64,000 bases of DNA from Nitzschia sp. DOCU1 (GCA_951394045.1 OX595985.1:1798001-1862000), one strand, 5' to 3'; positions 49,718-59,664 are shown, counted from the stretch's first letter. Translations and numbers: made by a program. Notes: generated by a model not told the origin, from the letters alone.

Positions 49718-51835
49718 ATGGTGTTTGATTCCTTGTCAAGTGGGTTGAGGGCTGATCATGATGATCGCCAGGGGCATTTTGATCACAAGAAGAAGAAGAG
49801 TCACCGGCCAAGAACGACGCCTCGTATTCGGAGGACGTCCATCCTTTTCAGTATTGCAATATTGGCTCGCACATGCAGCGCTTGGGCATCTTGGGCCACG
49901 CATTTGTCTTCCAGAGGACAAGTACGAGAGCCTTTGTCTCGTCGACCATCGGGCATGCTGGTTGCTACTTCGGAGGCTTTGTCGTCGACAATTGATGAAC
50001 AGTATACGGCTTTACCTCCAACTACTCCGACTGACACTTTGAACTCGCCAAAGCATTCTCCAACGAACATGGCCTACGCTAGAGCACAACGTTTGGCATT
50101 TCTTCTTTTGGGCGATTTGATTGCTCCAGTGACAGCAGCATTGATGAAAGGATGGCCCCAGAATGATGTGGAGTGGAACGACTTTTGGCTTCTACCCACT
50201 TCTGACAATAAAAACGAATCTCTAGCAGACCGCGTGACGGCTACTCTAGAAGCCATGGGACCTACCTATGTCAAATTTGGACAAGCTTTGGCTTCTCGAC
50301 CAGATGTTGTTCCACCATCCTTGGCACAGGCGTTGGCGACTCTCCAAGATCAAATGCAACCCTTTGATACAGCCTTGGCAAAAACGATTTTAGAGCAAGA
50401 ACTTGGTGGTGACGACGACGAGGATTGCAAGGCCCTTTTACAAAATCTTTCGCCAATGCCAGTGGCGGCCGCGAGTATTGGCCAAGTCTACTCGTCGTAC
50501 TTGGCGGATGGGCAAAAGGTTGCCATTAAAGTTCAACGACCGGGAATTAAAGAGTTGGTCCAACAAGATGCCTCTCTTCTGTTGCAAATGTCCAACTTCC
50601 TCCAGGCAATGCCGGGTCTGGATCGACCCAAGCTAATTCAAACCGACCTAGTGGGTGCAGTCCAAGAATTCATGACAAGGCTCAACGAAGAAATGGACTA
50701 CCGCAACGAAGCCAAAAACTTGGAAACCTTTGCGTCTCTCTACTCTCATCGGCGCCCAATCAACAGCACTAGCCTATCTTGCTCGATTCAAGTGGTGGTA
50801 CCTCAAATATTTGCTGACCAATGCACCGAAAATGTATTGGTAATGGAATGGATTGATGGAACCAAATTGGTGGACTTGGCAACAAAAGAATCGCGTCAAC
50901 AAAGTCTCGAGTTGATTGAACAAGGTATCGACTGTACCTTGTCGCAACTGTTGGAAACGGGCATTTTGCATGCCGATCCTCATGGCGGAAATCTCCTCAA
51001 GATTGCATCGCCGCCGCCGGCACTATCGCCAGGTACCACTGCGGCGTCGACCGAGCCACAAAAGCCACGACTTGGTTATGTCGATTTTGGACTCTTGGCC
51101 ACTATTCCCGTCACCGTACGCGACGGTTTGGTGTGTGCCGTGAGTGAGCTGGTCTTTGAACGAAATTCTACCGCCGTGGCCCAGTTATTTGGAGAATTGG
51201 CGCTCATTCCAGATTCAGTTCTTTCCAATCCAAGCGAGATGCAAGCTCTGGCAGACGAATTGGATGCCGCCTTGGCACAAGTCTTGATCTATCCAATGAC
51301 CGACGAGACGACGACTTCCAAATCGACTGTCCCCCAATTGCGCTTTGATAAATTGTTGAATGTCCTGAGTCGTTTGGTCCCACGCTTTCACTTTCAACTA
51401 CCACCATACTTTCTGAACAACGCCAGGGCCTTGTCGACATTGGAAGGCATGGCCCGGGAAATCAATCCAAGCTTCAACGTTCTTCAGTTTCTATACCCTT
51501 ACGCGTTGAGGCGGATTCTGGCCAATCCGAGTGGCAGTCCCGTCGTGGACCAAACCCTGGAGCATTTGATTACGAATCGAGACACAGGGAAAGTATCGCG
51601 GCGAAAAGTTCGACGCCTTGTACACGATGTCACTCTGTTGACGGGATATTCGCGACAAAAACTCTTGAAAGATGTGATCCAATCGCCGAATGGGCCAAAA
51701 TTGGTCCGTCGCATTCTCAAGGATTCTTTGGTACAGGCGGTCGTTCCGATGCCGGGCAAGCGACGGAGAAAACAAACACGACGACCATCCGCTCTCAAGA
51801 AAACGAGAGGATCGGGTATTAGTTTTCGACTGTAG
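49718..51835 (+). CDS. ABC1/UbiB/ADCK-family atypical kinase, probably plastid or mitochondrial
   Basis: 705 residues from the ATG at 49718 (ACCATGG context). A basic N-terminus and hydrophobic segment (TSILFSIAILARTCSAWASW) form an organelle-targeting sequence; CSA followed by Trp fits a diatom plastid cleavage site. The family signature is complete: KFGQALASRPD (KxGQ motif, about 185-195), MPVAAASIGQVY (Ala-rich loop replacing the Gly loop), VAIKVQRPG (ATP-binding Lys), NVLVMEWIDGTKL, HADPHGGNLL (catalytic loop, about 417) and YVDFGLL (DFG metal site, about 453). ABC1 kinases support ubiquinone or plastoquinone and tocopherol metabolism; which one is not determinable. The long C-terminal region is helical and ends in a basic tail. 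Confidence 0.92.
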   Translation: MVFDSLSSGLRADHDDRQGHFDHKKKKSHRPRTTPRIRRTSILFSIAILARTCSAWASWATHLSSRGQVREPLSRRPSGMLVATSEALSSTIDEQYTALPPTTPTDTLNSPKHSPTNMAYARAQRLAFLLLGDLIAPVTAALMKGWPQNDVEWNDFWLLPTSDNKNESLADRVTATLEAMGPTYVKFGQALASRPDVVPPSLAQALATLQDQMQPFDTALAKTILEQELGGDDDEDCKALLQNLSPMPVAAASIGQVYSSYLADGQKVAIKVQRPGIKELVQQDASLLLQMSNFLQAMPGLDRPKLIQTDLVGAVQEFMTRLNEEMDYRNEAKNLETFASLYSHRRPINSTSLSCSIQVVVPQIFADQCTENVLVMEWIDGTKLVDLATKESRQQSLELIEQGIDCTLSQLLETGILHADPHGGNLLKIASPPPALSPGTTAASTEPQKPRLGYVDFGLLATIPVTVRDGLVCAVSELVFERNSTAVAQLFGELALIPDSVLSNPSEMQALADELDAALAQVLIYPMTDETTTSKSTVPQLRFDKLLNVLSRLVPRFHFQLPPYFLNNARALSTLEGMAREINPSFNVLQFLYPYALRRILANPSGSPVVDQTLEHLITNRDTGKVSRRKVRRLVHDVTLLTGYSRQKLLKDVIQSPNGPKLVRRILKDSLVQAVVPMPGKRRRKQTRRPSALKKTRGSGISFRL

Positions 51836-52040
51836 CAAGGACCACAACGAATAGTGGCGGGCGCTTGAAGTCTTCCAACAAAAATTATCCAGAGTGTAGT
51901 TTCCTGTTCTTGTAGAGCTAGTTCCTTTGCTAGAAGAAATGATTGACTCTAAATTCTGAAATTGCTTGCTATTTACCATCTACCAAACTCTTCTCAGCTT
52001 GCTACTATGGCTTTTCTACAGCCGCCGCATCGTCAACAAC
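51836..52040. other. Convergent intergenic spacer
   Basis: 205 bp between two convergent genes; nothing recognisable. Confidence 0.4.
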
Positions 52041-52995
52041 CTAGTGCCCTCCAATGCCGTCCATTCCAACCAAGGCAATCCCAGCCGCAATCAAAAGGAC
52101 GCCCATCCAACCCGTTCGACTGACACGTTCTTGCAACCATACCGCTCCGAGCAAGGTTCCTACCAAAATGGATCCTCCTACTATAATGGGAATGCTTTGC
52201 GTCGCTGGAACACCTTTTCCCGACACCACAAACGACAAGAGTTCGGCCATACCAACGGCGATACCTGCCGCCACGGACCAAATCACACCCGATTTGGTAA
52301 TGGTAGCTGCAGCATTACCAAACCATATGCGTTGACTCATCCACAAGAGACTACCCAAAAGGGCGGCCACAAATTGCAACAAGACCCAAAATGGGATCCA
52401 TAGAACTAGATGCGGCCTTTTTTATGAATAAATTGTACAAGGCATATGAGGCCGCACATGCCCAAGCTGGGAGTAACCAGCCAGTAGGAGGAACAGCGAC
52501 TCCACCTCCACCACGAAGCTGTTTGGTCATGGTTTTCATACGCATCATTTTTCCAAAAATATTTCCTGATAGGTTCCTCGTAGTAGCACGGTTGTTCTCG
52601 GTGCTGCTGTCAATAGCTGAATTCTCATTGTGGGGAAGACGCGCCCTTTGTAGTCGTCGGGTGGAGGCTAGAATGATCTGAGATGCCATTGAGACCGCCG
52701 CATAATGCGGAGTCATGATGGGTGACATCCCGTTTGTAGAATAGATGCCGCCACCCATATTTTTCGATTCTGCACTCGAGCACACCAGGGCAGGGTTTAC
52801 CGTACGTCGAGACGCAGGGATATCCGGGGGGTGTCGAGTTCGGATCGTTTTAAACGGAATACCAAAGAGCGGAGAAAGGATCGGACTGGTTATAGCGGAA
52901 TGGGAAGACAATGGTCTCATCATGGCTTGGGCCATGGTGATGGAAGAAAGAAGAAAAACCCATCTTAGGCCTTCTGATTGTCTTTTACGTGTCAT
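52041..52995 (-). CDS. EamA-type (drug/metabolite) transporter half-unit, interrupted by a frameshift
   Basis: The upstream part starts at ATG 52993-52995 (MTRKRQSEGLRWVFLLSSITMAQA, a signal peptide) and carries about 175 poorly conserved residues, then the first membrane helix GWLLPAWACAASYALYNLFIKKAASSSMDPILG. At about 52384-52388 the frame has to shift by one base to continue into LLQFVAALLGSLLW, GVIWSVAAGIAVGMAELLSFV, VPATQSIPIIVGGSILVGTLLGAVWLQERV and WMGVLLIAAGIALVGMDG, ending at 52041. Together these make five helices, one EamA repeat, with the typical P-I-x-x-x-G-S and L-x-E-R loops. Either a sequencing error, a mutation that killed the gene, or a very short unusual intron; I favour error or pseudogene. 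A decayed fragment is at 56920-57120. Confidence 0.65.
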
Positions 52996-53543
52996 ATCGT
53001 AGCAACGTAGTTTTCGTTTTTTGTTGTTGTGAGATCTGATGCCGCTGTTATTGTTGACACTAAATCCAAAAGTCACAGTGTATCGTAGGTGGATCGATGA
53101 TGTGTTGATCGTTTTACCGCGTATCCATCAATCCATTTTGTGGTGTGGATGTCGGCATCAAAAACGATCGCGCAGCAAAAAGATGCGCGAAAGCGATCGG
53201 ATATTTAGGGGCACTATTGCAAACCCTAAAAATTGCGGAAGAAAATTCCCCGCAATCATCGCTTCCGTTGCATGCGTTGTAAACTCTCCAAATTCATGCG
53301 TTGTGTGCGCACAGAAACATGTGGATCCCCACAACACATAAGCCTTCTTGCATCCGAGAAGATGAAGTCGTGCGTTTCCGCGCCGACCGAGCTTCCAACG
53401 CGCACAACGGAAGACCAACATCTATCGAAAAGCACCCAAGACGGCGATACGTCTCCCCTCTAGCAAAACCTCTATCAGATTGATGACAATCGTCATATTC
53501 AGGATAATCGAAGCCCTTGAACTACACCGTTTTGATTCATGCA
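52996..53543. other. Divergent intergenic region with a dispersed repeat
   Basis: 548 bp between the transporter (-) and the repeat protein (+). 53148-53173 is an exact 26-bp match to 59434-59459, and the similarity goes on more weakly for some 40 bp. Around 53165-53200 the arms CGATCGCG and AGCGATCGG form an inverted pair. Short ORFs here are not credible. Confidence 0.5.
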
Positions 53544-56500
53544 ATGGACGGACAAGTGAGAAACATCGTTGATGAGGGAGATGAGAAGCACCAAACTCAG
53601 GAACACCGAAATCCTCCAGCTACCACGCTGCCGCAGTGGGCTGGAGAGGGCCATCAGGTAGATGTGAACCATCCTTTTCATGAACACCAAACTCCCTCGG
53701 TGACAACGATGCAGCAGCAGGAAGTAGAGGGGGGGCGTGATGTGATACAGGCAATTGACGGAAAAGAGACATACGTCAATCAGGTAGAAGATGAAAATCA
53801 TCACATTCATGAACAGCAAAATGCCCCCGCTACAACGTTGTCGGAGCCGATCGGAGAGGGCGGTGTTTCGATTCGAACAATGGTGGAGCAAATGATGAAG
53901 GACCATGAGCTAGATGAAAACCAGCATACTCATGAATACCAAAGTTCTCCCGTCACTGCGACATCGGAGCGGATTGGAGACGACCAGGTTGTGATTCCTC
54001 CAACGGACGACCTGGAAACCAACGCCCATGCTTTAGGTGAAAAACACCATACTCATGAATATCAAAGTCCTCCTACTACAATGATGTCTCAGTTGAGTGG
54101 AGAGTTCCAGGTGGTGATTCATACATCGGAAGGACAAGTGAGTAACGTTCACCATGTGGACGAAGAGTCTCATATTCAGGAACACCCAAGTCCTCAGGCT
54201 GTAGTGATGTCGGAGCAGATTGGAGAGGACGAGGTTGTTATTCATACAACTGAAGGACAAGTAAGTAGCGTCCACCAAGTGGATGATGAGCCTCAGCCTA
54301 ATGAACACCAGAGCCCCCAGGCTGCAGTAATGTCGGAGCAGATCGGAGAGGACAAGGTTGTTATTCATACAACGGAAGGACAAGTGAGTAACGTCCACCA
54401 AGTGGATGATGAGCCTCAGCCTCATGAACACCAGAGCTCTATCGCTACGGCGATGTCGGAGTGGGTTGAAGACGACCATGGTCTGATTCAGATGGATGAA
54501 AATAATCACATCCCTGAATGCCAAAATCCTCCGGTTGTAACGATGTCTCTCCTGAGTGGCGAGTTCCAGGGAGTGATTCATACAACGGAAGGACAAGTGA
54601 GCAACGTCCACCAACTGGATGAAGAGCATCATATTCAAGAATACCAAAGTTCTCCCGCTACGGCGATGTCGGACCGGATTGAACAAATTATGCAGAACCA
54701 TGCGTTTAATGAAAGTCGTCATATTCATGAAAACCAAAATCCTCCGGTTACAATGATGTCTCTATTGAGCGGAGAAATCCGGGGGGTGATTCTGGATGAA
54801 GAGCCTCAGATCCATCAAGACCCAAGTCCTCCCGCTACAGCCATGTCGGAGCGGGGTGGCGAAGGCCAGGTTCTGATTCAGCCAATGGACGGGCAATTAA
54901 TGAAGCACCACGAGTTAGATGAAAACCATCCTAGCCATCAAGACCAAAGTCCTTCCGCTACAACAATGTCTCAGTTGAGTGGAGAGGGCCCAGTTGGGAT
55001 GCATGCGACGGACGGACAACTTGGTAACGTCCATCAGGTAGATGAAAATTATCACTTTCAGGAACAGCAAGAGCCTCTCACTACAACGATGATTGGAGCG
55101 GGCCATGGAATCATTCAGCGAAATATTAGCCGTAACCGGGTGACTGGTCCTTCTGACGACGAAGATAACTGGGAAGAAGATGATGACTGGGAAGAAGGAC
55201 CTCCATCGAAGTATGCCCATCTTTCCAGAACGGGAAGAGGCCATCCTCGCTCTGAGGGTTCCGATCGCGAAGTGCATGCATCTGGCGAAACTGACAGTCA
55301 GGCTTCTTTCCATCGACCTCCTACGAACTCGCCCCAACCGCGTGGTTTGATTTCATCGTTGAAGTCAGCAGCGTGGGTGGAGCCCCCCTTTATGCGATCG
55401 ACTTCCAAGAGCTATCACTGCATCAAGATTATGGTGTCGATATTGTACATCGCTGGCGTGATAGGTTGTGGTTTTTTCTTGGCCATCGCTACGGGTGCAA
55501 GGAAAGTGAACACCGAAGAAAAGGCAGCTGCATTGCTCAACACCAATGTCAATGTCTGTCTTAAAGGACGTATTCAGCAACGTTCAAAAGTTAGATTGTT
55601 CCTTGCATTGGAGGGTCTGACCATCGAATCGGTGGATGGCCTGGATGGCATCATCGAAAATGCTGTTAGAGATGGCTACAATACAGCGAGTGGAGGATGT
55701 TCTGACTCCTGCAACCGATGGGCCTACCTCTCTAAGGTAGAGTCTGAAGAAGACTTTGAGTTGGACAACGGAAATCCAGCAGTTTTTACGCAAGTGATCA
55801 CATATCTAAGTCAGCAAAACTGTCGTCCAGGAGAGTCGTTCGCCAGTGTGTACCCCGGTGAGCTGGATAGAATGCGCAGGACATTGACCCTTCAAGATGA
55901 TGAAAATATTCCAAACCAGTATCTCCCATCGCCAGCCCAGGCCCATGAGCCTTGGCCCACTATTGGAAATGGACATTTTGAACCAACGGCGGGAAATGGG
56001 AGGGAGAAATCGGGGGCTTCTTCCAACACTTTCTTTGTCAATGAACCCCGCAAGCTCCAAGAAATCGAATTGGATTTCCAAACTGTCATGACCGCCATTG
56101 AGGATCATATAATGCGAGCCCTTGATAGTTATCACAACCATGCTGGATTCATTGGAATTCAACAGGTTTTGATTGTCCAGCCAAACAGTGATCAAATGCT
56201 TTCACAAATCGCCTACCTTCGTGCTGCACCTGGCATGGAATACGCCAGAGCGGGAAAATCGGAAAAAGCTTTTGGCGTTGATGGTCCTGGCCCCTACCCT
56301 GTTGGTCTGAAGGAAGGTCGAAAAACAACCAAAGCGCCCACGGGCAAGGTTACAAAAGCGCCTTCCACCAAAACTACGAAAGCGCCTGGGGGTAAGAGCA
56401 CCAAATCCCCATCTGGGGGCAAGAGCACTAAATCCCCGTCTGGGGGCAAGAGTACTAAATCACCTTCTGGCGGGAAGAGTACGAAATCTCCGTCCGCAAA

Positions 56501-56678
56501 AAGTACCAAAGCGCCTAGTGGGGGAAAGACCACCAAAAGCCCAAAGTCATATTGTTCGACCAAAGCACCCAAGAGTACAAAGTCGCCCAGTACAAAGTCG
56601 CCCAAGACAAATGCACGTCATGGACGTCTTGGGGGCCCCGCCGTGGGTGGCCTTCGTCGTCCTTTCGGCGGATTCTAG
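53544..56678 (+). CDS. Large repeat protein with one membrane segment and lysine-rich K-S-T-K tail
   Basis: 1044 residues from the ATG at 53544, the first in frame; not a known family. Residues 1-550 consist of about fourteen degenerate 35-45-residue repeats rich in His, Glu, Gln and Met; the best copies read IHTTEGQVSNVHQVDDEPQP (or near variants) followed by H-E-H-Q-S-P-x-A-x-x-M-S-E-x-I-G-E. An acidic stretch (DDEDNWEEDDDWEEG) and a Ser/Arg region follow. One TM helix lies at about 628-652 (IMVSILYIAGVIGCGFFLAIA). The following domain (about 660-915) has four or more Cys (NVNVCLKG, GGCSDSCNRW, SQQNCRPG). The tail, about 930-1020, repeats KSTKSPSGG and TTKAP units, ending SPKTNARHGRLGG. Topology as a type II protein would place the lysine tail in the lumen. 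Function unknown; a silica-vesicle or wall role is inference. Confidence 0.8.
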   Translation: MDGQVRNIVDEGDEKHQTQEHRNPPATTLPQWAGEGHQVDVNHPFHEHQTPSVTTMQQQEVEGGRDVIQAIDGKETYVNQVEDENHHIHEQQNAPATTLSEPIGEGGVSIRTMVEQMMKDHELDENQHTHEYQSSPVTATSERIGDDQVVIPPTDDLETNAHALGEKHHTHEYQSPPTTMMSQLSGEFQVVIHTSEGQVSNVHHVDEESHIQEHPSPQAVVMSEQIGEDEVVIHTTEGQVSSVHQVDDEPQPNEHQSPQAAVMSEQIGEDKVVIHTTEGQVSNVHQVDDEPQPHEHQSSIATAMSEWVEDDHGLIQMDENNHIPECQNPPVVTMSLLSGEFQGVIHTTEGQVSNVHQLDEEHHIQEYQSSPATAMSDRIEQIMQNHAFNESRHIHENQNPPVTMMSLLSGEIRGVILDEEPQIHQDPSPPATAMSERGGEGQVLIQPMDGQLMKHHELDENHPSHQDQSPSATTMSQLSGEGPVGMHATDGQLGNVHQVDENYHFQEQQEPLTTTMIGAGHGIIQRNISRNRVTGPSDDEDNWEEDDDWEEGPPSKYAHLSRTGRGHPRSEGSDREVHASGETDSQASFHRPPTNSPQPRGLISSLKSAAWVEPPFMRSTSKSYHCIKIMVSILYIAGVIGCGFFLAIATGARKVNTEEKAAALLNTNVNVCLKGRIQQRSKVRLFLALEGLTIESVDGLDGIIENAVRDGYNTASGGCSDSCNRWAYLSKVESEEDFELDNGNPAVFTQVITYLSQQNCRPGESFASVYPGELDRMRRTLTLQDDENIPNQYLPSPAQAHEPWPTIGNGHFEPTAGNGREKSGASSNTFFVNEPRKLQEIELDFQTVMTAIEDHIMRALDSYHNHAGFIGIQQVLIVQPNSDQMLSQIAYLRAAPGMEYARAGKSEKAFGVDGPGPYPVGLKEGRKTTKAPTGKVTKAPSTKTTKAPGGKSTKSPSGGKSTKSPSGGKSTKSPSGGKSTKSPSAKSTKAPSGGKTTKSPKSYCSTKAPKSTKSPSTKSPKTNARHGRLGGPAVGGLRRPFGGF

Positions 56679-56919
56679 TCTTTCATGACGAAAACTATAC
56701 AGCAAAGGATGGTTTGGATCACAGGGGAATTTATATCAGCAATCAGTAGCAGTGAAATAGCAGTGTGTCAGTATTTGGAATCGGGGTTTGTTACAATCGT
56801 TTCGACAATCAGATCGACCAGGTTGTCGTGCTATGGGCTGAATCTGCTTTCTACATTGCTTGCAAAATAGTGTCGTCCTAGCTAGCAACAGTATTTCAAA
56901 ACTGCTTATCTACTACCGG
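56679..56919. other. 3' spacer
   Basis: About 240 bp after the repeat-protein gene; no feature seen. Confidence 0.4.
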
Positions 56920-57120
56920 TAGATTCATTCTCTCCTGTAACGATACCGTTCCAAGCGAGGTTCCTTCCATAATGATGCCCTTCACAATGATAGGAATACT
57001 TTGCTTGGCCCTGTCCACAAGAGACTGCCAAACACGGCAGCCACAAATTCGAACAATACGCCACTCAAACTGCTGGGCTGCATAGAATAGATTACACACA
57101 AGGCATAGGATGTAACCCGA
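56920..57120 (-). pseudogene. Fragment of the EamA-type transporter gene
   Basis: On the minus strand AKQSIPIIVKGIIMEGTSLGTVSLQERM (split by no more than substitutions) matches VPATQSIPIIVGGSILVGTLLGAVWLQERV of the gene at 52041-52995, and the plus-strand string CACAAGAGACTGCC with following CGGCAGCCACAAATT matches 52351-52375. About 125 bp in the middle are missing and no start is present. A decayed duplicate. Confidence 0.7.
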
Positions 57121-57607
57121 GGGAAAAGCTACAAGCATCCAGCTCCGTGTCCACCGACGCCTCCACGTCGAGGTGTTTAGTTGTTGTGAGAGTGTAACCG
57201 CAAGCGTTCATCGTGAGCCACACATTTATGATACTATACCTCCCCCATGCCTCTAGCACCGGGTGCTCTTTCCGATCCCGTTGGCGTACGGACATCATCT
57301 TCTTTCCGTCTGTCCTCATCTCTCCGAACGCACTGTAAAGCGCGGGCGAGCGAGCGAGCAATGGTCGCGTGAGAAAAGATCGGCGGCGAGAGTAGAAAAG
57401 GAGAGAGAGAATGGAGGATGTTACGGAAGTGCGTTTCGATCATGCGATGGAAGGTCGACGGCTCTCGTTCGTGGCATCCTCGTCCATCCTTTATCCCATC
57501 ATTCATTCCACATCTTCTCGACGATGACAGAAAGAGTCCATATGCACATGAATTTATCGCATTAAAATGAATCGCGGAGCTGCAACTGTCTTTCTCGCAC
57601 ATACAAA
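57121..57607. other. Intergenic spacer / promoter of the TPR-methyltransferase gene
   Basis: 487 bp. Short overlapping ORFs on both strands are not credible. AGAGAGAGA and GAGCGAGCGAGC purine-rich runs occur at 57345-57410. Confidence 0.4.
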
Positions 57608-59287
57608 ATGAAGGCCTTCTTTTGGTTGCCGATAGCAGTGACGTTGTTCCTGTGCCTTCAGGGTATCGGTGCGTCGTCTAGTAGCGACACGGATGCACAG
57701 GTCCAAAAGGCGATTCGAATGTGTCGCGACAAACTCGCAAAGGATCCCGACTTTCCCAAGGCATTGCATATGTTGGGAATGCTGCTCGAGACATCATCGT
57801 CATCATCATCGCCGTCGGTTGTTGTTGTTGCTGACGATCCCTCCCACCATGATGATGATTCTTCTTATCGGCGACAGCAACTCGAGGAAATCGCCACGTC
57901 CTTCTGGAAGGCAGGCATAGGCGAAGAAAATCCCCTGGAGGACTCGACTAGGATTGACAGCCTGGTACGCGGCGCCTCTCATTTCTTGAAACTGGGCGAT
58001 ACTACCCGAGCTTCCGCTTGCTATCGCAAGGCTCTAGATTTGACCATCCAGTTGAACGAGGCGAGTGGGGTCTTGATCTTGGAATCGATTTTACAAGAGG
58101 CAACCCCTACGCTCTTGTCATCAGTGCAAATGGCAATTTCATTAGAAGATAACGAAACCTTCCATTTGGTCCAACGTCTCCTGGAACACTTTCCGACCCA
58201 TCCGTTGGTACACCAACTTCACGGGGCAGTACTGAGGAAGAGCAGACGACTGACCGAGGCCCACCAAGCCTACCACGCCGCCGCATCCCTTCTACAGCAA
58301 GAGGTGGAAAGTGGATCTGACCCAATACAGTGGATACAATCGTCTGTCCTTGCATCGGCGGCAGCTCGAGAAGCCGGTTTACCGGAGGCGGCACAAATGG
58401 AGTATTTGAATCCTGCCGCACAGATGATTTTGCATACAAACAAGGAAATCCCCTCTGACGTGCAATCAGATCTCTATAACAACATGGGAATTGTTATGAA
58501 AAAGGCTGGGAAGACACAAGAAGCCATTACATATTTTGAAAGAGCCATCGCAGCCAAGCCAGATGATGGTCATGCACTCGCTCAATTGGCATCTCTGAAT
58601 GTGGATGTTTCGTCCACCACGACCTTTGACCCCGACTACGTCCAAGGTCTATTTGATGGCTACGCAGCGCGTTTTGAAGATGAACTGGTACAGGAATTGA
58701 ACTACAAGGGCCATCAAATGGTAGTGGATGCGCTCACGAGCTGGTGGAAAGAGAACGATGCATCGTGCTTGTCACGTCCCCTAGAATTAATCGATGTAGG
58801 GTGTGGTACAGGCTTGGTGGGCGAGGAGATCAAAAAGATCCACCCGAATATCCACCTTCAAGGGATCGACTTATCTCAACGAATGGTGGAGCTTGCCAGT
58901 GCCCGTCGTCTACAAGAAGGTCGGGTTTACAGTATGGTTCGGCAAGGAGACGCTGCGGAGCTGCTCGCTCAAGAGCCAGCGGAAACAGTGGATGCCATTA
59001 TCGCAGCAGATGTCTTCATTTACATTGGCGATATATCGTGGATTCTAGAGGCGTCATACAACTGTCTGAAAAAAGGGGGTGTTGTAGTATTTTCACTGGA
59101 GACGATTGCGGATGGTATGAGGCTGTTGCCCAGCGGCAGATTCGGCCATTCCCGAGAATACGTCAAAGAGCGAGCCCGACTCGTTGGCTTGGAGCTGGTT
59201 CAGTGGAGTGATGGTATCTTGCGAAAACAGCGGGGTGAAGACGTCCAAGGAGCAGCTGTCATGCTACGAAGGCCTCCCGCTTCTTGA
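57608..59287 (+). CDS. Secretory-pathway TPR plus class I SAM-dependent methyltransferase
   Basis: 559 residues from the ATG at 57608. Signal peptide MKAFFWLPIAVTLFLCLQGIGAS. A TPR region spans about 30-330, clearest at LYNNMGIVMKKAGKTQEAITYFERAIAAKPDD (about 290-322). A linking FDGYAARFEDELVQELNYKG motif precedes the methyltransferase domain: motif I LIDVGCGTGLVGEEI (about 395), GIDLSQRMVELA, RQGDAAELL and AADVFIYIGDISWIL, then GGVVVFSLET. The F-D-x-Y-A-x-x-F-x-x-x-L motif next to a TPR block is typical of TPR-methyltransferases in bacteria and algae. It would methylate an unidentified substrate, in the ER or an organelle reached through it. Confidence 0.87.
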   Translation: MKAFFWLPIAVTLFLCLQGIGASSSSDTDAQVQKAIRMCRDKLAKDPDFPKALHMLGMLLETSSSSSSPSVVVVADDPSHHDDDSSYRRQQLEEIATSFWKAGIGEENPLEDSTRIDSLVRGASHFLKLGDTTRASACYRKALDLTIQLNEASGVLILESILQEATPTLLSSVQMAISLEDNETFHLVQRLLEHFPTHPLVHQLHGAVLRKSRRLTEAHQAYHAAASLLQQEVESGSDPIQWIQSSVLASAAAREAGLPEAAQMEYLNPAAQMILHTNKEIPSDVQSDLYNNMGIVMKKAGKTQEAITYFERAIAAKPDDGHALAQLASLNVDVSSTTTFDPDYVQGLFDGYAARFEDELVQELNYKGHQMVVDALTSWWKENDASCLSRPLELIDVGCGTGLVGEEIKKIHPNIHLQGIDLSQRMVELASARRLQEGRVYSMVRQGDAAELLAQEPAETVDAIIAADVFIYIGDISWILEASYNCLKKGGVVVFSLETIADGMRLLPSGRFGHSREYVKERARLVGLELVQWSDGILRKQRGEDVQGAAVMLRRPPAS

Positions 59288-59664
59288 ACGCTACTAGCTA
59301 GTAGTCGATCATCAATGTCTCAAACGAAAGTCTGAGGGAATGACTATAGAGTGGCCTAGTAGTCTAGCTAGAGTTGTGAAATTACCTCCCCCACATGAGG
59401 CACGTTGTGAAATTACCTCCCCCCACGTCAGGTGATGTCGGCATCAAAAACGATCGCGCGAAAAAGTGCGCGAGAGACCGCATTGTTTATTTCAGGGGGG
59501 GGGGGGGGGCTTGGCCTGAGAACGAACGATATAGTTCAAATGGCAGACCCCTAAACGATTGTGAACGCGTATCTTTGAAAGACGCCGGTTATTATGGCGC
59601 CACATCACCATGGATGACACCATCACGACGAAGGTTGCGAGATGAGATGGCGCAAAATCGTTGC
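59288..59664. other. Intergenic spacer with small repeats
   Basis: 377 bp. GTTGTGAAATTACCTCCCCC occurs twice in tandem (59373 and 59404). 59434-59459 repeats 53148-53173 exactly. A run of 15 G occupies 59495-59509. Confidence 0.6.
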
